This document shows, one piece after another, positions 28,113-39,454 of a stretch of 64,000 nt of DNA. The stretch's first letter is position 1. Each line of letters begins with the position of its first letter. This DNA is from Sphingomonas sp. Root710 (GTDB lineage Bacteria > Pseudomonadota > Alphaproteobacteria > Sphingomonadales > Sphingomonadaceae). Made by a program: the position numbers and the translations under genes. Location of the stretch: assembly GCF_001429065.1 (NCBI RefSeq), contig NZ_LMIB01000001.1, forward strand, positions 381,933-445,932, in the 5' to 3' direction. Under the pieces are notes generated by a model that had not been told where the DNA came from, searched no databases, and worked only from the letters and a program-made list of their open reading frames with translations.

Positions 28113-28194
28113 AAAACATATGCTCAGGCGGCAGTAATCGGTCGAACCGGCGACGGATCACGTTTTACCTCAAAAACTTATGCAAAACTTATGT
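28113..28194 (+). promoter_or_regulatory. Candidate KdpE binding region of the kdp operon
   Basis: AAAACTTATGC-AAAACTTATGT (28173-28194) is a tandem direct repeat with an 11-bp period, the spacing typical of OmpR/KdpE-class response regulators. A single related unit, AAAACATATGC, lies upstream at about 28113-28123. The repeat ends about 85 bp before the first ORF of the operon. Matching repeats occur upstream of kup (38934-38955) and of the small membrane gene at 36749. Confidence 0.6.
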
Positions 28195-28277
28195 CTTCGA
28201 TGCTGCCCGCATCTCGAAAATCAATGCGGCAAGCGCCTAATGCCTCAATCCTGGTGTCAATCTTTCAGGAGGCGGCG

Positions 28278-28361
28278 ATGGAAGATCTGCCGTGGATCGC
28301 TCTTATATTCACATTGCTCATCGCGACGCTGGCTTACGTCCGGCTCTGCGAAAAAGCGTGA
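28278..28361 (+). CDS. 27-aa membrane protein ahead of kdpF
   Basis: ATG 28278 follows a near-perfect ribosome binding site (AGGAGG at 28268-28273). It encodes 27 residues: an acidic N-terminus (MEDLPW), one transmembrane helix (IALIFTLLIATLAYV) and a short positively charged tail (RLCEKA). It ends 10 bp before kdpF. A tiny membrane protein of similar layout precedes kdpF in several bacterial kdp operons as far as I recall. It may be a KdpF-like accessory subunit of the pump or a leader peptide. There is no functional evidence. Confidence 0.65.
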   Translation: MEDLPWIALIFTLLIATLAYVRLCEKA

Positions 28362-28371
28362 GGAGCGCCGC

Positions 28372-28461
28372 ATGACTATCGATCTCTGGCTCGCCGCGAT
28401 CACCGCGGGCGGGCTTCTTCTTTATCTCGTGGCCGTGCTCGTCCGGCCCGAACGTTTCTGA
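28372..28461 (+). CDS. kdpF: Potassium-transporting ATPase subunit F
   Basis: A 29-residue single-helix protein (MTIDLWLAAITAGGLLLYLV, then AVLVRPERF) with the standard KdpF ending LVRPERF. A ribosome binding site (GAGGAGCG) precedes ATG 28372, and it ends 12 bp before kdpA. KdpF stabilises the KdpABC pump in the inner membrane. Confidence 0.95.
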   Translation: MTIDLWLAAITAGGLLLYLVAVLVRPERF

Positions 28462-28473
28462 TCGGAGAGCCCC

Positions 28474-30177
28474 ATGACCATCCAGGGCTGGATCCTCATC
28501 CTCGTCTTCATCGGCATATTGCTGGCGCTCACCAAGCCCGTCGGCCTGTGGCTGTTCGCGCTCTACGAAGGCCGACGTACGCCGCTGCACACCGTGCTCG
28601 GTCCCATCGAAGCGGGCTTCTACAAGCTCGCCGGCATCGATCCGTCGGTCGAACAGAGCTGGCGGCGCTACGCCGTCCACATGCTCATCTTCAACGCTGT
28701 TCTGCTCGCTTTCACCTATGCGATCCTTCGCCTGCAGGGCCTCCTGCCGCTCAATCCGCTCGGATATCCGGGCGCGAGCGGCCATCTAGCCTTTAACACC
28801 GCGACAAGCTTCACCACAAACACCAACTGGCAGAGCTATGGCGGTGAATCGACCTTGTCGAACTTCAGCCAGATGGTCGGCCTAACCATCCACAACTTCC
28901 TGTCGGCTGCGACGGGTATCTCGCTCGCTTTCGCTCTGTTCCGCGGTTTCGCGCGGCGGCAAGCCAGCACGATCGGTAATTTCTGGGCCGACGTGACGCG
29001 CGTGACGCTCTATGTGCTACTCCCGATCTGCTTCGCCTATGCGATCGTGCTCATCGCGAACGGCGTGCCGCAGACCCTGGCCGGGTCGGTCGACCTCACA
29101 ACGCTCGAAGGCGTCAAGCAGACGCTCGCGCTCGGGCCGGTCGCGAGTCAGGAAGCGATCAAGATGCTCGGCACCAATGGTGGCGGCTTCTTCAACGCGA
29201 ATTCGGCTCACCCGTTCGAAAATCCGAACGCCTTCACCAATCTGCTGCAGATGCTGTCGATCTTTCTGATCTGCTTCGGCCTGACCTGGACCTTCGGCAA
29301 GGCCGTCGGCAACACCCGCCAGGGATGGGCGATCCTCTCGGCAATGGTGATCCTGTTCCTCGCCGGCGTCACCGTCACATATTGGCAGGAAGCGGCCGGC
29401 AACCCGGTGCTCCACGGCCTCGGCGTCTCCGGCGGCAATATGGAGGGCAAGGAGGTCCGCTTCGGCATCGCCGCCTCGTCGCTTTTCTCAGTCATCACCA
29501 CGGCGGCATCTTGCGGCGCGGTCAATGCGATGCATGACAGCTTCACGGCGCTTGGTGGCCTGATCCCCCTCTTCAACATCCAGCTCGGCGAGGTCGTCAT
29601 CGGTGGCGTCGGCGCGGGCATCTACGGCTTCCTGCTGTTCGCCATATTGGCGGTGTTCGTTGCCGGGCTGATGGTGGGCCGGACGCCCGAATATGTCGGC
29701 AAGAAGATCGAAGGTCGCGAGGTAAAGCTCGCGGTGCTGGCGATCGCCGTGCTGCCGCTGATCATCCTCGGCTTTACCGCGATCAGTTCGGTGCTGGAGC
29801 AGGGGCTGGCGGGGCCGCTCAACAAGGGACCGCATGGTTTCTCGGAGATCCTCTATGCCTTCACCAGCGCAGTGGGGAATAACGGCTCTGCCTTTGCCGG
29901 CCTGACGGCGAACACGCCCTATTACAATGCGATGCTCGGCATCGCGATGTGGATCGGGCGCTTCTTCATCATCGTGCCGATGCTGGCGATCGCCGGCTCG
30001 CTCGCAGCGAAGAAATACACGCCGGAAACCGCCGGCTCCTTCCCGACAACCGGTCCGCTCTGGATCGGCCTGCTCGTCGGGATCGTGCTGATCGTCGGTG
30101 GTCTCACCTTCCTGCCCAGCCTCGCGCTCGGCCCCATCGCCGATCATCTCGCGATGATCCGCGGTCAACTCTTCTGA
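28474..30177 (+). CDS. kdpA: Potassium-transporting ATPase subunit A
   Basis: A 567-aa polytopic K+-channel-like subunit of the KdpFABC pump. It carries the four selectivity-filter-type repeats, for example [19 protein letters not shown] (P1), [20 protein letters not shown] (P2), [19 protein letters not shown] (P3) and [14 protein letters not shown] (P4). It binds K+ on the periplasmic side and passes it to KdpB. ATG 28474 lies after GGAGAG. The length equals the family norm. The pump is made under severe K+ limitation, under KdpDE control. Confidence 0.97.
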   Translation: MTIQGWILILVFIGILLALTKPVGLWLFALYEGRRTPLHTVLGPIEAGFYKLAGIDPSVEQSWRRYAVHMLIFNAVLLAFTYAILRLQGLLPLNPLGYPGASGHLAFNTATSFTTNTNWQSYGGESTLSNFSQMVGLTIHNFLSAATGISLAFALFRGFARRQASTIGNFWADVTRVTLYVLLPICFAYAIVLIANGVPQTLAGSVDLTTLEGVKQTLALGPVASQEAIKMLGTNGGGFFNANSAHPFENPNAFTNLLQMLSIFLICFGLTWTFGKAVGNTRQGWAILSAMVILFLAGVTVTYWQEAAGNPVLHGLGVSGGNMEGKEVRFGIAASSLFSVITTAASCGAVNAMHDSFTALGGLIPLFNIQLGEVVIGGVGAGIYGFLLFAILAVFVAGLMVGRTPEYVGKKIEGREVKLAVLAIAVLPLIILGFTAISSVLEQGLAGPLNKGPHGFSEILYAFTSAVGNNGSAFAGLTANTPYYNAMLGIAMWIGRFFIIVPMLAIAGSLAAKKYTPETAGSFPTTGPLWIGLLVGIVLIVGGLTFLPSLALGPIADHLAMIRGQLF

Positions 30178-30188
30178 TCGGACTTGCC

Positions 30189-32222
<2,034 letters not shown>

Positions 32223-32233
32223 GAGTATCTGTC

Positions 32234-32824
32234 ATGGGCAATGATTTCACGTCCTCGCTGCGGCCGGCGATCGTCATGACGATCCTTTTCGCGATCCTGC
32301 TCTGCGCTGCCTATCCGATGGCGGTTCTCGGCATTGGCCAAGCGATCTTCCCGTCACAGGCCAATGGCAGCCTGGTCGTGGAGAATGGTAAGGTGGTCGG
32401 CTCCAACGTCGTCGGTCAGGCTTTCACGAGCGACCGCTACTTTCAGTCCCGCCCGTCAGCCGCGGGCAAGGGTTATGACGGCCTGTCGTCGTCAGGCTCC
32501 AATCTTGGTCCGACCAGCCAGGCGCTCGTCGATCGCGTGAAGGGCGACATCGAAAAGGCGCGCGCCGCCGGCGTGGCAGGCGACCTGCCCGCAGATCTCG
32601 TCACCGCATCCGGTTCGGGCCTCGATCCCGATCTTTCGCCGGCGGCGGCCCTGGCGCAGGCACCTCGCATAGCGAAGGTTCGTGGCTTGCCAGAAGCACG
32701 GGTCCGCTCGCTCGTCGAGCAGTCGGTCGAACGACCATTGCTTGGCTTCCTCGGCGAGCCGCGGGTTAGCCTTTTTGCACTCAATCGACAGCTCGACAAA
32801 ATTGCGCCAGCTTCGGCACCGTGA
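32234..32824 (+). CDS. kdpC: Potassium-transporting ATPase subunit C
   Basis: A 196-aa subunit with one N-terminal transmembrane helix (about residues 12-32). The periplasmic domain contains GQAFTSDRYFQSRPSA, YDGLSSSGSNLGPTS and the C-terminal RVSLFALNRQLD. It supports K+ delivery in KdpFABC. It has GGAGTATCTGTC before ATG 32234, and its stop overlaps the GTG of kdpD. Confidence 0.96.
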   Translation: MGNDFTSSLRPAIVMTILFAILLCAAYPMAVLGIGQAIFPSQANGSLVVENGKVVGSNVVGQAFTSDRYFQSRPSAAGKGYDGLSSSGSNLGPTSQALVDRVKGDIEKARAAGVAGDLPADLVTASGSGLDPDLSPAAALAQAPRIAKVRGLPEARVRSLVEQSVERPLLGFLGEPRVSLFALNRQLDKIAPASAP

Positions 32825-35490
32825 ACGATCGCGACAATCGACCGAGTCCCGAGGCCCTTCTGCGCGCTGCTGCGCAGGAGGGCCGCGGCCGTCTGAAGGT
32901 GTTCCTCGGCGCAGCCCCCGGCGTCGGCAAGACCTATGAGATGCTTAGCGAAGGGATGCAGAAGCGGAAGGCGGGCGTCGATGTCGTCGTCGGGGTCGTC
33001 GAGACCCATGGCCGCGCCGAAACCGAGGCGCTGACCCGCGGGCACGAGATCCTGCCTCGGATCGACATCGCCTATCAGGGCCGCACCCTGGCCGAAATGG
33101 ACATCGACGGCATCCTCGCCCGGCATCCGGCACTCGTGCTCGTTGACGAACTAGCGCACACCAATGCGCCGGGCTCCCGGCATCCGAAACGCTATCAGGA
33201 TGTCGAAGAACTGCTGGCGGCGGGGATCGACGTGTATTCGACGATCAACATCCAGCATATCGAAAGCCTCAACGACGTCGTTGCCTCCTTCACCAAGGTA
33301 CGCGTGCGCGAGACAGTTCCGGACCGCATCCTGGAGAGCGCGGACATCGAGGTGGTCGATATTCCCCCCGATGAACTGATCGAGCGCCTGAAGGAGGGGA
33401 AGGTCTACATCCCCGACGAAGCCAGCCGTGCGCTGAACCACTTCTTCTCCAAGTCGAACCTGTCGGCCCTGCGCGAGCTCGCGCTCCGCCGCGCCGCGCA
33501 GGCCGTCGATGCGCAGATGCTCGATTATGTTCGCGCCCATGCGCTCGCGGGCAGCTTCGCGGCGGGCGAGCGGGTGATCGTCGCCGTGAGCGAGCAGCCG
33601 AGCGCGCAGGAACTGGTGCGGGCTGCCAAGCGACTTGCCGATGCATTGGGCGCGCCATGGACCGCCTTGCACATCGAAAGTCCGCGCACAGCACAACTGG
33701 GCGATGAGGAGCGCAAGCGACTCAATCAGGCGATGGGTCTGGCGGCACAGCTTGGCGCCGCCACGGCGACCATCCCGGCGGCGCGGGTCGTCGATGGCCT
33801 GATCTCCTATGCGCGCGAGGCTCGCGCTACCCAGATCGTGATTGGCAAGTCGGCGCGGCCCTGGTGGTTCGAGATGCGCCATGGGTCGGTGGTAGATCAG
33901 CTCGTCCGCGGGTTGACCGACGTGGCGGTGCATGTCCTGCCAGGCGACCAGCACGATGCGACGGTGCGCCATCGTCGACGACCGGCAGGACATTGGGGCA
34001 AGCCGAGCGATTATATCGCCTCGCTCCTGGTCGTCGCGCTCGTCACCGCGGCGGGATTGGGGTTGGGAACGACGCTCAATATCACGAACATCGCGCTGCT
34101 TTATCTTCTACCCGTGATGGCGGCCGCCAGCCTCTATGGCCTGCGCGCCGGCGTGTTCGCCGGTTTGGCGTCCTCGCTCGCCTATAATTTCTTCTTCCTG
34201 CCGCCCACGGGCACGCTGACGATCAGCAATCCGGAGAATGTCGTCACCATCGTCGTTTTTCTTGGCGTTGCGCTGGTGACGAGCCAGTTTGCAGCGCGGA
34301 TAAGGTCCCAGGCCGACCTCGCAACCTCCAGCGCACGGCTCAATGCCGCTCTCGCGGGCTTCTCCCGACAACTGACGACGATCGGCAATGACGAAGAGCT
34401 TATGCAGGCAATCTGCGCCGAGCTTGCGAGGTTGTTTGATGCGCGGGTTTGCGTTCTGACCGCCTCGCCCGATGGCCCCGCCCTGCGAGCCGCCTGGCCG
34501 CCCGAGGATAAGCTCGACACGATGGAGCATGCCGCAGCGCAATGGGCGATGGACAAAGGGACTGCGACCGGGCGCGGCTCCGACACGTTGACCGGCTCGG
34601 ACTGGCTTTTTTATCCGCTGAAAACCTCGCGCGGCGTGGTCGGCGTGGTTGGATTGACGCGTGACGATGGCGCCATGCCGGTCCCGGCCGACAAGGCGTC
34701 GTTGCTTCTCAGCCTGACCGATCAGTCGGCGCTGGTGATCGAGCGGATGCAGTTCGAGGACGAGATGCGCGATGTCGCCCAGCTGAAGGAAACCGACCGG
34801 CTGCGCGCCGCGCTTCTGTCCTCGGTAAGTCACGATCTCAAGACGCCGCTGACCGCTATCCTCGCGGCGGCAAACATGCTGCGCAGCGAGCATCCATCCC
34901 CCCTGGTCGATACCGTCGAGGCAGAGGCACAGCGGCTCAACAGATTTGTCGCCAATCTGCTCGACATGGCCCGGGTCGAGGCCGGCGTGATGCGCCTCAA
35001 TCTCGAATCGATCGACCTGACCGACGCGATTGCCAGCGCCGTTCACGATACCCGCGCCGCGCTCGTCGGTCACGAGATAGACCTGGCTGTGGCACCGGGC
35101 CTGCCGCTGGTCCGTGTCGATCCACAGCTTTTCCATCATGTGTTGATAAACCTGTTCGACAATGCCGGGCGCTATGCCGATCCAGACAGCCCGATCCATG
35201 TCGTGGCCGAGCGTACGCCGGGCGAACTCGTGTTGTCCGTGATGGATCAGGGGCCTGGCCTTCCTGTCGGACGGGAAGCTGATGTGTTCCAGACCTTCCA
35301 GCGTTTTGAGGGGTCGGATCGTTCGAAGGGGGGCAGCGGGCTCGGCCTTGCCATCGTCAAGGCGTTTGCCGAGGCAATGGGCCTGCAGGTCAGGGCGTCC
35401 AACCGCACCGAATTGTCCGGCGCCCGGTTTGATATCATCTTTCCGGAACAAGCGCTTGTCCGCGAGATCGATCAGGAGAATGTTACTTGA
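32821..35490 (+). CDS. kdpD: Osmosensitive K+ channel sensor histidine kinase
   Basis: An 889-aa sensor kinase. The N-terminal KdpD domain has a Walker A motif (FLGAAPGVGKTYEM) and ELAHTNAPGSRHPKRYQDVEELL. A universal-stress-protein-like domain (about 240-370) follows, then four closely spaced transmembrane segments (about 395-490). A GAF-like domain comes next. The HisKA domain has phospho-acceptor His671 in SSVSHDLKTPLTAI, and the HATPase_c domain has NLFDNAGRYA and GGSGLGLAIVKAF. It senses low K+ or ionic stress and phosphorylates KdpE. The GTG start overlaps kdpC (GTGA), showing coupling. Confidence 0.97.
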   Translation: MNDRDNRPSPEALLRAAAQEGRGRLKVFLGAAPGVGKTYEMLSEGMQKRKAGVDVVVGVVETHGRAETEALTRGHEILPRIDIAYQGRTLAEMDIDGILARHPALVLVDELAHTNAPGSRHPKRYQDVEELLAAGIDVYSTINIQHIESLNDVVASFTKVRVRETVPDRILESADIEVVDIPPDELIERLKEGKVYIPDEASRALNHFFSKSNLSALRELALRRAAQAVDAQMLDYVRAHALAGSFAAGERVIVAVSEQPSAQELVRAAKRLADALGAPWTALHIESPRTAQLGDEERKRLNQAMGLAAQLGAATATIPAARVVDGLISYAREARATQIVIGKSARPWWFEMRHGSVVDQLVRGLTDVAVHVLPGDQHDATVRHRRRPAGHWGKPSDYIASLLVVALVTAAGLGLGTTLNITNIALLYLLPVMAAASLYGLRAGVFAGLASSLAYNFFFLPPTGTLTISNPENVVTIVVFLGVALVTSQFAARIRSQADLATSSARLNAALAGFSRQLTTIGNDEELMQAICAELARLFDARVCVLTASPDGPALRAAWPPEDKLDTMEHAAAQWAMDKGTATGRGSDTLTGSDWLFYPLKTSRGVVGVVGLTRDDGAMPVPADKASLLLSLTDQSALVIERMQFEDEMRDVAQLKETDRLRAALLSSVSHDLKTPLTAILAAANMLRSEHPSPLVDTVEAEAQRLNRFVANLLDMARVEAGVMRLNLESIDLTDAIASAVHDTRAALVGHEIDLAVAPGLPLVRVDPQLFHHVLINLFDNAGRYADPDSPIHVVAERTPGELVLSVMDQGPGLPVGREADVFQTFQRFEGSDRSKGGSGLGLAIVKAFAEAMGLQVRASNRTELSGARFDIIFPEQALVREIDQENVT

Positions 35491-36179
35491 ACCGCGCGAA
35501 AGTCCTCATCGTCGACGATGAGCCGCATATCCGGCGTCTGCTGCGCACGACCTTGGAACGCACCGACTATGAGGTGGTGGAAGCAGGGAGCGCCCGCGAG
35601 GGGCTCGAGCGGCTCGGCAGCGCGCATCCCGATATCGTTCTGCTTGATCTGGGTCTCCCCGATCGCGATGGCCTTGAACTGGTGCCGATCATCCGCCAGC
35701 GGTCGAAGGCGACCTTGCTGGTCGTGTCCGCGCGCGAAGCCACCGATCAGAAGGTGACCGCGCTCGATCTGGGCGCGGACGACTATGTGACCAAGCCGTT
35801 TGATACAGAGGAACTTCTTGCGCGGATGCGCGCCGCTTTCCGGAACCGCAAGAGCGCCGATGGTGCCCAGCTCAGGGTGGTGATTGGCAGCCTGGAGATC
35901 GACCTGCTCAATCGCATGATCCGGCGCGATGGTGAGGAACTGCACCTGACACCCAAGGAATTCGGTGTCCTGGCCGAGCTTGCCCGTTTCCCCGGTCGGG
36001 TGATCACCCATGACCAAATCCTCAAGAGCGTGTGGCCCAATGAATATGAGCGGCATGTCGAATATCTGCGCGTTGTGATCCGCAACCTGCGCCAGAAGAT
36101 CGAGGCCGACCTGAGCCGGCCTCGCATCATCGTGAATGAATTGGGCGTGGGCTATCGCTTGCTGGGTGCCGACGGCTGA
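35487..36179 (+). CDS. kdpE: Kdp response regulator
   Basis: A 230-aa OmpR-family regulator. The receiver domain has phospho-acceptor Asp54 in DIVLLDLGLPDRDGLEL and the conserved KPFDTEELLARM. The C-terminal winged helix reads LTPKEFGVLAELARFPGRVITHDQIL...RHVEYLRVVIRNLRQKIE. The TTG start at 35487 overlaps the kdpD stop (TTGA) and has AGGAG upstream. It activates kdp expression. The tandem 11-bp repeats upstream of kdp, kup and the small gene at 36749 are its likely sites. Confidence 0.96.
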   Translation: MNRAKVLIVDDEPHIRRLLRTTLERTDYEVVEAGSAREGLERLGSAHPDIVLLDLGLPDRDGLELVPIIRQRSKATLLVVSAREATDQKVTALDLGADDYVTKPFDTEELLARMRAAFRNRKSADGAQLRVVIGSLEIDLLNRMIRRDGEELHLTPKEFGVLAELARFPGRVITHDQILKSVWPNEYERHVEYLRVVIRNLRQKIEADLSRPRIIVNELGVGYRLLGADG

Positions 36180-36318
36180 GGTTGCGGGTCGGCAGGTTCG
36201 TGATCGGGATCGATCGCACGCCAGAAAGCCTGCATCGAAAGTCGGCCTGGTATCCGGGGGCGCGGAGCCGGGTCAACAGGCGGCACAGTCAGATCGGAGG
36301 TCGGTTTGACGCGGCGCC

Positions 36319-36552
36319 TCATGCCGCTTTCACCAGCACGCCAGTTTCGAAGGACGCAACGCGCCCACGGCTGAGCCGGATCGTTGCGCCAGGCAGCGCC
36401 GATCCCTCTTGTCGCGCGAAATGCAATGCCGCTTCGCGCGACACGAAAATTCCGCCGAGCAGGCCGTGGATTTCGCGGACGAGCCAATGGCCCGCTCGAT
36501 CCCGCCCGACGACAAGGCACGGGGCGGAACCGACATCATATTGGGTGGGCAT
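36319..36552 (-). CDS. Conserved small protein of unknown function
   Basis: A 77-aa protein without membrane segments. The core, VVGRDRAGHWLVREIHGLLGGIFVSREAALHFARQEG, looks like a small folded domain with a DUF2188-like flavour (xGxWxVxExxGxxGGxFxxREAAxxFA). Similar short proteins are common in sphingomonads as far as I recall. GGAG lies about 7 bp before the ATG. It is convergent with kdpE, in the gap between kdp and kup. No function can be assigned. Confidence 0.65.
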   Translation of the reverse strand: MPTQYDVGSAPCLVVGRDRAGHWLVREIHGLLGGIFVSREAALHFARQEGSALPGATIRLSRGRVASFETGVLVKAA

Positions 36553-36672
36553 TGTTGCTCCAGAGAGTATTGCGGCAGGATCGCGCCGCCAGCCTCATTT
36601 TTAAGGATCGCGGAATAGGGTTTCGAGATCGAGGCAGATCGGTTTCCATATTGTCCGCATAAGCAATGGTGC

Positions 36673-36694
36673 GATCATATGCGGACATTATGCG
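36673..36694 (+). promoter_or_regulatory. Tandem 11-bp repeat upstream of the small membrane gene
   Basis: GATCATATGCG-GACATTATGCG has an 11-bp period with 8 of 11 positions equal. It ends 54 bp before the gene at 36749. It resembles the kup repeat (AAACATATGCG) and is in the same orientation relative to its gene. This is weaker than the kdp and kup sites. Confidence 0.4.
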
Positions 36695-36748
36695 AAAGGC
36701 CGGTTCGCAATCTGGCAATGCAACGCTGAAGGCGCGCATGATCCGATC

Positions 36749-36940
36749 ATGCAAACGAACGATGAAGACGATGCGCTGATCCTGGAGATGGACGAGCCAG
36801 CCGCGCGACGAGGCGCGTCGCGCACCAGTCTTTACGACAGGATCATCGATTTTCTGGGCGCCACGAAGCCGCTCAATCTGATTGCCGGCATCTGCGCGAT
36901 CATCGGCATTGTCGCCTATCTCGCCGAAGTTCTGCGCTGA
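36749..36940 (+). CDS. Small single-pass membrane protein
   Basis: A 63-aa protein: an acidic N-terminal third (MQTNDEDDALILEMDE), a basic linker (ARRGASRTS), an amphipathic DRIIDFLGATKPLNL and one C-terminal hydrophobic helix (IAGICAIIGIVAYLAEVL). I do not recognise a family. No strong ribosome binding site is visible. It lies between the kdp operon and kup, three bases from the convergent kup stop. It carries a kdp/kup-like tandem repeat upstream, so a link to potassium homeostasis is possible. Confidence 0.6.
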   Translation: MQTNDEDDALILEMDEPAARRGASRTSLYDRIIDFLGATKPLNLIAGICAIIGIVAYLAEVLR

Positions 36941-36943
36941 GGC

Positions 36944-38842
36944 CTAGATTTCGACCTGGCTCCCCAACTCGACCACGCGATTGCTCGGGAGCTTGAAGAA
37001 TTCCATCGCCGTTTCCGAGTTGCGCATCATCCACGAGAAGAGCTTCTCCCGCCACAGCGCCATCCCCGGATGCTCGGTCGCGATCAGCGTCTGACGGCTG
37101 AGGAAATAGCTGACGTCCCCCGTCTTGAATGGCGTGCCGCAGACGTCGACAGCCGCGAGATCGGCCGGAACGTCGATTTCCTGCATGAAGCCGTAGCGCA
37201 GGGTGATCCTATAGAAGTCGGGCCCAAGCGAGCGAACCTCCGCGCGGTCGGTTTCCTCGACGACGGGTATGTCCGCGATACCGATCGTCAACAGCACATT
37301 GCGCTCATGGAGGACGCGGTTGTGCTTGACATTGTGCAGGAGAGAGGGCGGCACACCTTCGGGCGACGCCGACATATAGACCGCAGTGCCGGTGACGCGC
37401 TGAAGATGGGTCGTGGATTTGATGAAGATGTCGACCGGCATCGCTCCTTCCTGCAAACGCGCACGCACGAGCCGCCGTCCTGTCGCCCAAGTCGTGAGGA
37501 AGGTGAATATCACCGCTGCGACCGCGAGCGGGAACCAGCCACCATCGGGGATCTTTGTGACGTTCGACGCGAAATAGGCGCCATCCACGAACAGGAAGAG
37601 CGCCGTGACTCCGCCGGCTAGCCAACGGTTCCATTGCCACACGGTAAAGGTCAGTACGCCGACCATACAGGCGGTGATGAGCATCGTGCCTGTCACCGCG
37701 ATGCCATAGGCGGCGGCAAGATTGCTCGAATTGCGGAAGATGAGAACCAGGATCAGGACGAGGATCAGCAGAAGCCAGTTGACCGATGGGATGTAGATTT
37801 GCCCTGCGGCCTTGGCGCTGGTGTGAGCGATACGGACCCGAGGCAGGAAGCCGAGCTGGACTGCCTGCCGGGTGACCGAATAGGCGCCGGATATCACCGC
37901 CTGGCTAGCGATGATCGTCGCAAGTGTCGCAAGTATCACCAGCGGCAGCCGCCACGCTTCGTCTACCAGCATGAAGAACGGATTTTGCGCGGCATCGGGT
38001 TTGTCGAGCAACAGCGATCCCTGCCCAAGATAGTTTAGCATCAGACATGGGAAGACGAGATAGAGCCAGGAGGTCGAGATCGGCTTGCGCCCGAAATGGC
38101 CCATGTCCGCATACAGCGCCTCGGCACCCGTTACCGACAGAACGACCGAGCCGAGCGCGAGAAACGCCAGTGTAGGGTCGAGAAGGAAGAAGTTGAACGC
38201 CCACCAGGGATTGAGTGCAGCGACGATGGCGGGGTTCTCGGCAACCTCGACCAGGCCGAGCACCGCGATGGTCGCGAAGTAGAGCAACATGATCGGTCCG
38301 AAGACGATGCCGACCTTGGCGGTGCCCTTGGATTGGACAACGAACAGGCCGATCAGGATACCGACGGCAATCGGCAACACCCATTGGGTGAAGCCGGAAT
38401 TGACCACCGACAGCCCTTCGACCGCCGACAGCACCGAAATGGCCGGCGTGATGATCGCGTCACCGTAGAACAGTGCCGAGGCGATCACGCCCATCATCAC
38501 CAACGCCGGCGCCCAGCGGCTTCCTTCGGTCTTGCTGGCGATCAGGGCGAGTAGAGCAAGGCTCCAGCCTTCGCCGCGATTGTCCGCTCGCAGCACCACA
38601 AGCACATATTTGATCGTGACGATAAGCATCATCGTCCAGAAGATGAGGCTCAGGACGCCAAGGATATGCGCCTCGTCGACGGCGAGAGGGTGGTGGCCGA
38701 CGAAGGTTTCCTTGAGTGCATAGAGTGGCGAAGTCCCGATATCGCCGAAGACAACGCCGATCGCGCCGACAGCAAGCGCGGCGAAGCCCTCCTTGGGCGC
38801 GTGCCCGCCATGCTCGTGCCCTGATTCCGAACTGCTCGTCAT
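36944..38842 (-). CDS. kup: Low-affinity potassium transporter Kup
   Basis: A 632-aa protein of the Kup/HAK/KT family with about 12 transmembrane segments in the first 450 residues and a soluble C-terminal domain. Signature regions are [16 protein letters not shown] near the N-terminus, [19 protein letters not shown], and the C-terminal [14 protein letters not shown] and YFLSRQTL. It probably works as a K+/H+ symporter in the inner membrane. An 11-bp tandem repeat lies 92 bp upstream, similar to that of kdp, suggesting joint control by KdpE. It is convergent with the small membrane gene at 36749. Confidence 0.97.
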   Translation of the reverse strand: MTSSSESGHEHGGHAPKEGFAALAVGAIGVVFGDIGTSPLYALKETFVGHHPLAVDEAHILGVLSLIFWTMMLIVTIKYVLVVLRADNRGEGWSLALLALIASKTEGSRWAPALVMMGVIASALFYGDAIITPAISVLSAVEGLSVVNSGFTQWVLPIAVGILIGLFVVQSKGTAKVGIVFGPIMLLYFATIAVLGLVEVAENPAIVAALNPWWAFNFFLLDPTLAFLALGSVVLSVTGAEALYADMGHFGRKPISTSWLYLVFPCLMLNYLGQGSLLLDKPDAAQNPFFMLVDEAWRLPLVILATLATIIASQAVISGAYSVTRQAVQLGFLPRVRIAHTSAKAAGQIYIPSVNWLLLILVLILVLIFRNSSNLAAAYGIAVTGTMLITACMVGVLTFTVWQWNRWLAGGVTALFLFVDGAYFASNVTKIPDGGWFPLAVAAVIFTFLTTWATGRRLVRARLQEGAMPVDIFIKSTTHLQRVTGTAVYMSASPEGVPPSLLHNVKHNRVLHERNVLLTIGIADIPVVEETDRAEVRSLGPDFYRITLRYGFMQEIDVPADLAAVDVCGTPFKTGDVSYFLSRQTLIATEHPGMALWREKLFSWMMRNSETAMEFFKLPSNRVVELGSQVEI

Positions 38843-38933
38843 TGCCGCGCCTCACCACTGCGCGCCGACAGAGACGCGAACCAAATCACTTGGGCGAGAA
38901 GGGCGTTTGTTTTCGAGATGGAGGTATGGCTAA

Positions 38934-38955
38934 CGCATATGTTTCGCGTATGTTT
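38934..38955 (-). promoter_or_regulatory. Candidate KdpE binding site upstream of kup
   Basis: On the kup strand this reads AAACATACGCG-AAACATATGCG, a tandem direct repeat with an 11-bp period (10 of 11 positions equal). It lies 92 bp upstream of the kup start codon. The kdp repeat (AAAACTTATGC twice, 85 bp upstream) has the same period, orientation and core. It overlaps the 3' end of the gene at 38954-39295 by two bases. Confidence 0.6.
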
Positions 38956-39295
38956 ACAGGCGGGAGCGCCAGCGATCTGAAATCTCGACGGGATCGTGAA
39001 TGCTGTACCCGAGTGCCACCAGACCCAGTCCGACACTGGCACTCAGGAATGCGATGGCAGCGATACCATATTGACCGAGCGTCCCTTCGCTGCGCGGAAC
39101 GGCATGAATCAGGCGGTATAGCCAGCTGAAGGCGAGCGCGGAGACCAACAGGAGCACCAGCCCGCCGCAGCGTATGCCGATATCCTTCAACCAGCGCGGA
39201 TAGTCTGCGATAGCCCGACGGCGCGCTATAGGAGCGCGGGTCGTTCCGGAATGCGGTGCGGCCGTTGGGTTCGACGAGGACTGCCGAGAGATCAT
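38954..39295 (-). CDS. Small two-helix membrane protein
   Basis: A 113-aa protein with a basic N-terminus and two hydrophobic segments (CGGLVLLLVSALAFSWLYRL and IAAIAFLSASVGLGLVALGY). GAGGTG lies about 6 bp before its ATG. I do not recognise a family. It is upstream of and co-directional with kup. Single units resembling the kup repeat (AAACCATATGC at about 39329-39339 in gene direction) lie ahead of it, so it may belong to the same regulon. Confidence 0.6.
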   Translation of the reverse strand: MISRQSSSNPTAAPHSGTTRAPIARRRAIADYPRWLKDIGIRCGGLVLLLVSALAFSWLYRLIHAVPRSEGTLGQYGIAAIAFLSASVGLGLVALGYSIHDPVEISDRWRSRL

Positions 39296-39454
39296 GATTC
39301 ACCTCAGCCACTCCAGCTAACCCTGTCCGCATATGGTTTCGAGTCCAAGGATGATCGCCGCGCATATGAATCCCGTAGTGCAAGGCGATTTATTCCGAGC
39401 TCGGATTGATACAAAATAAGACGGAAGCAAGCGGTACAGTTATCAAGATTGCCA

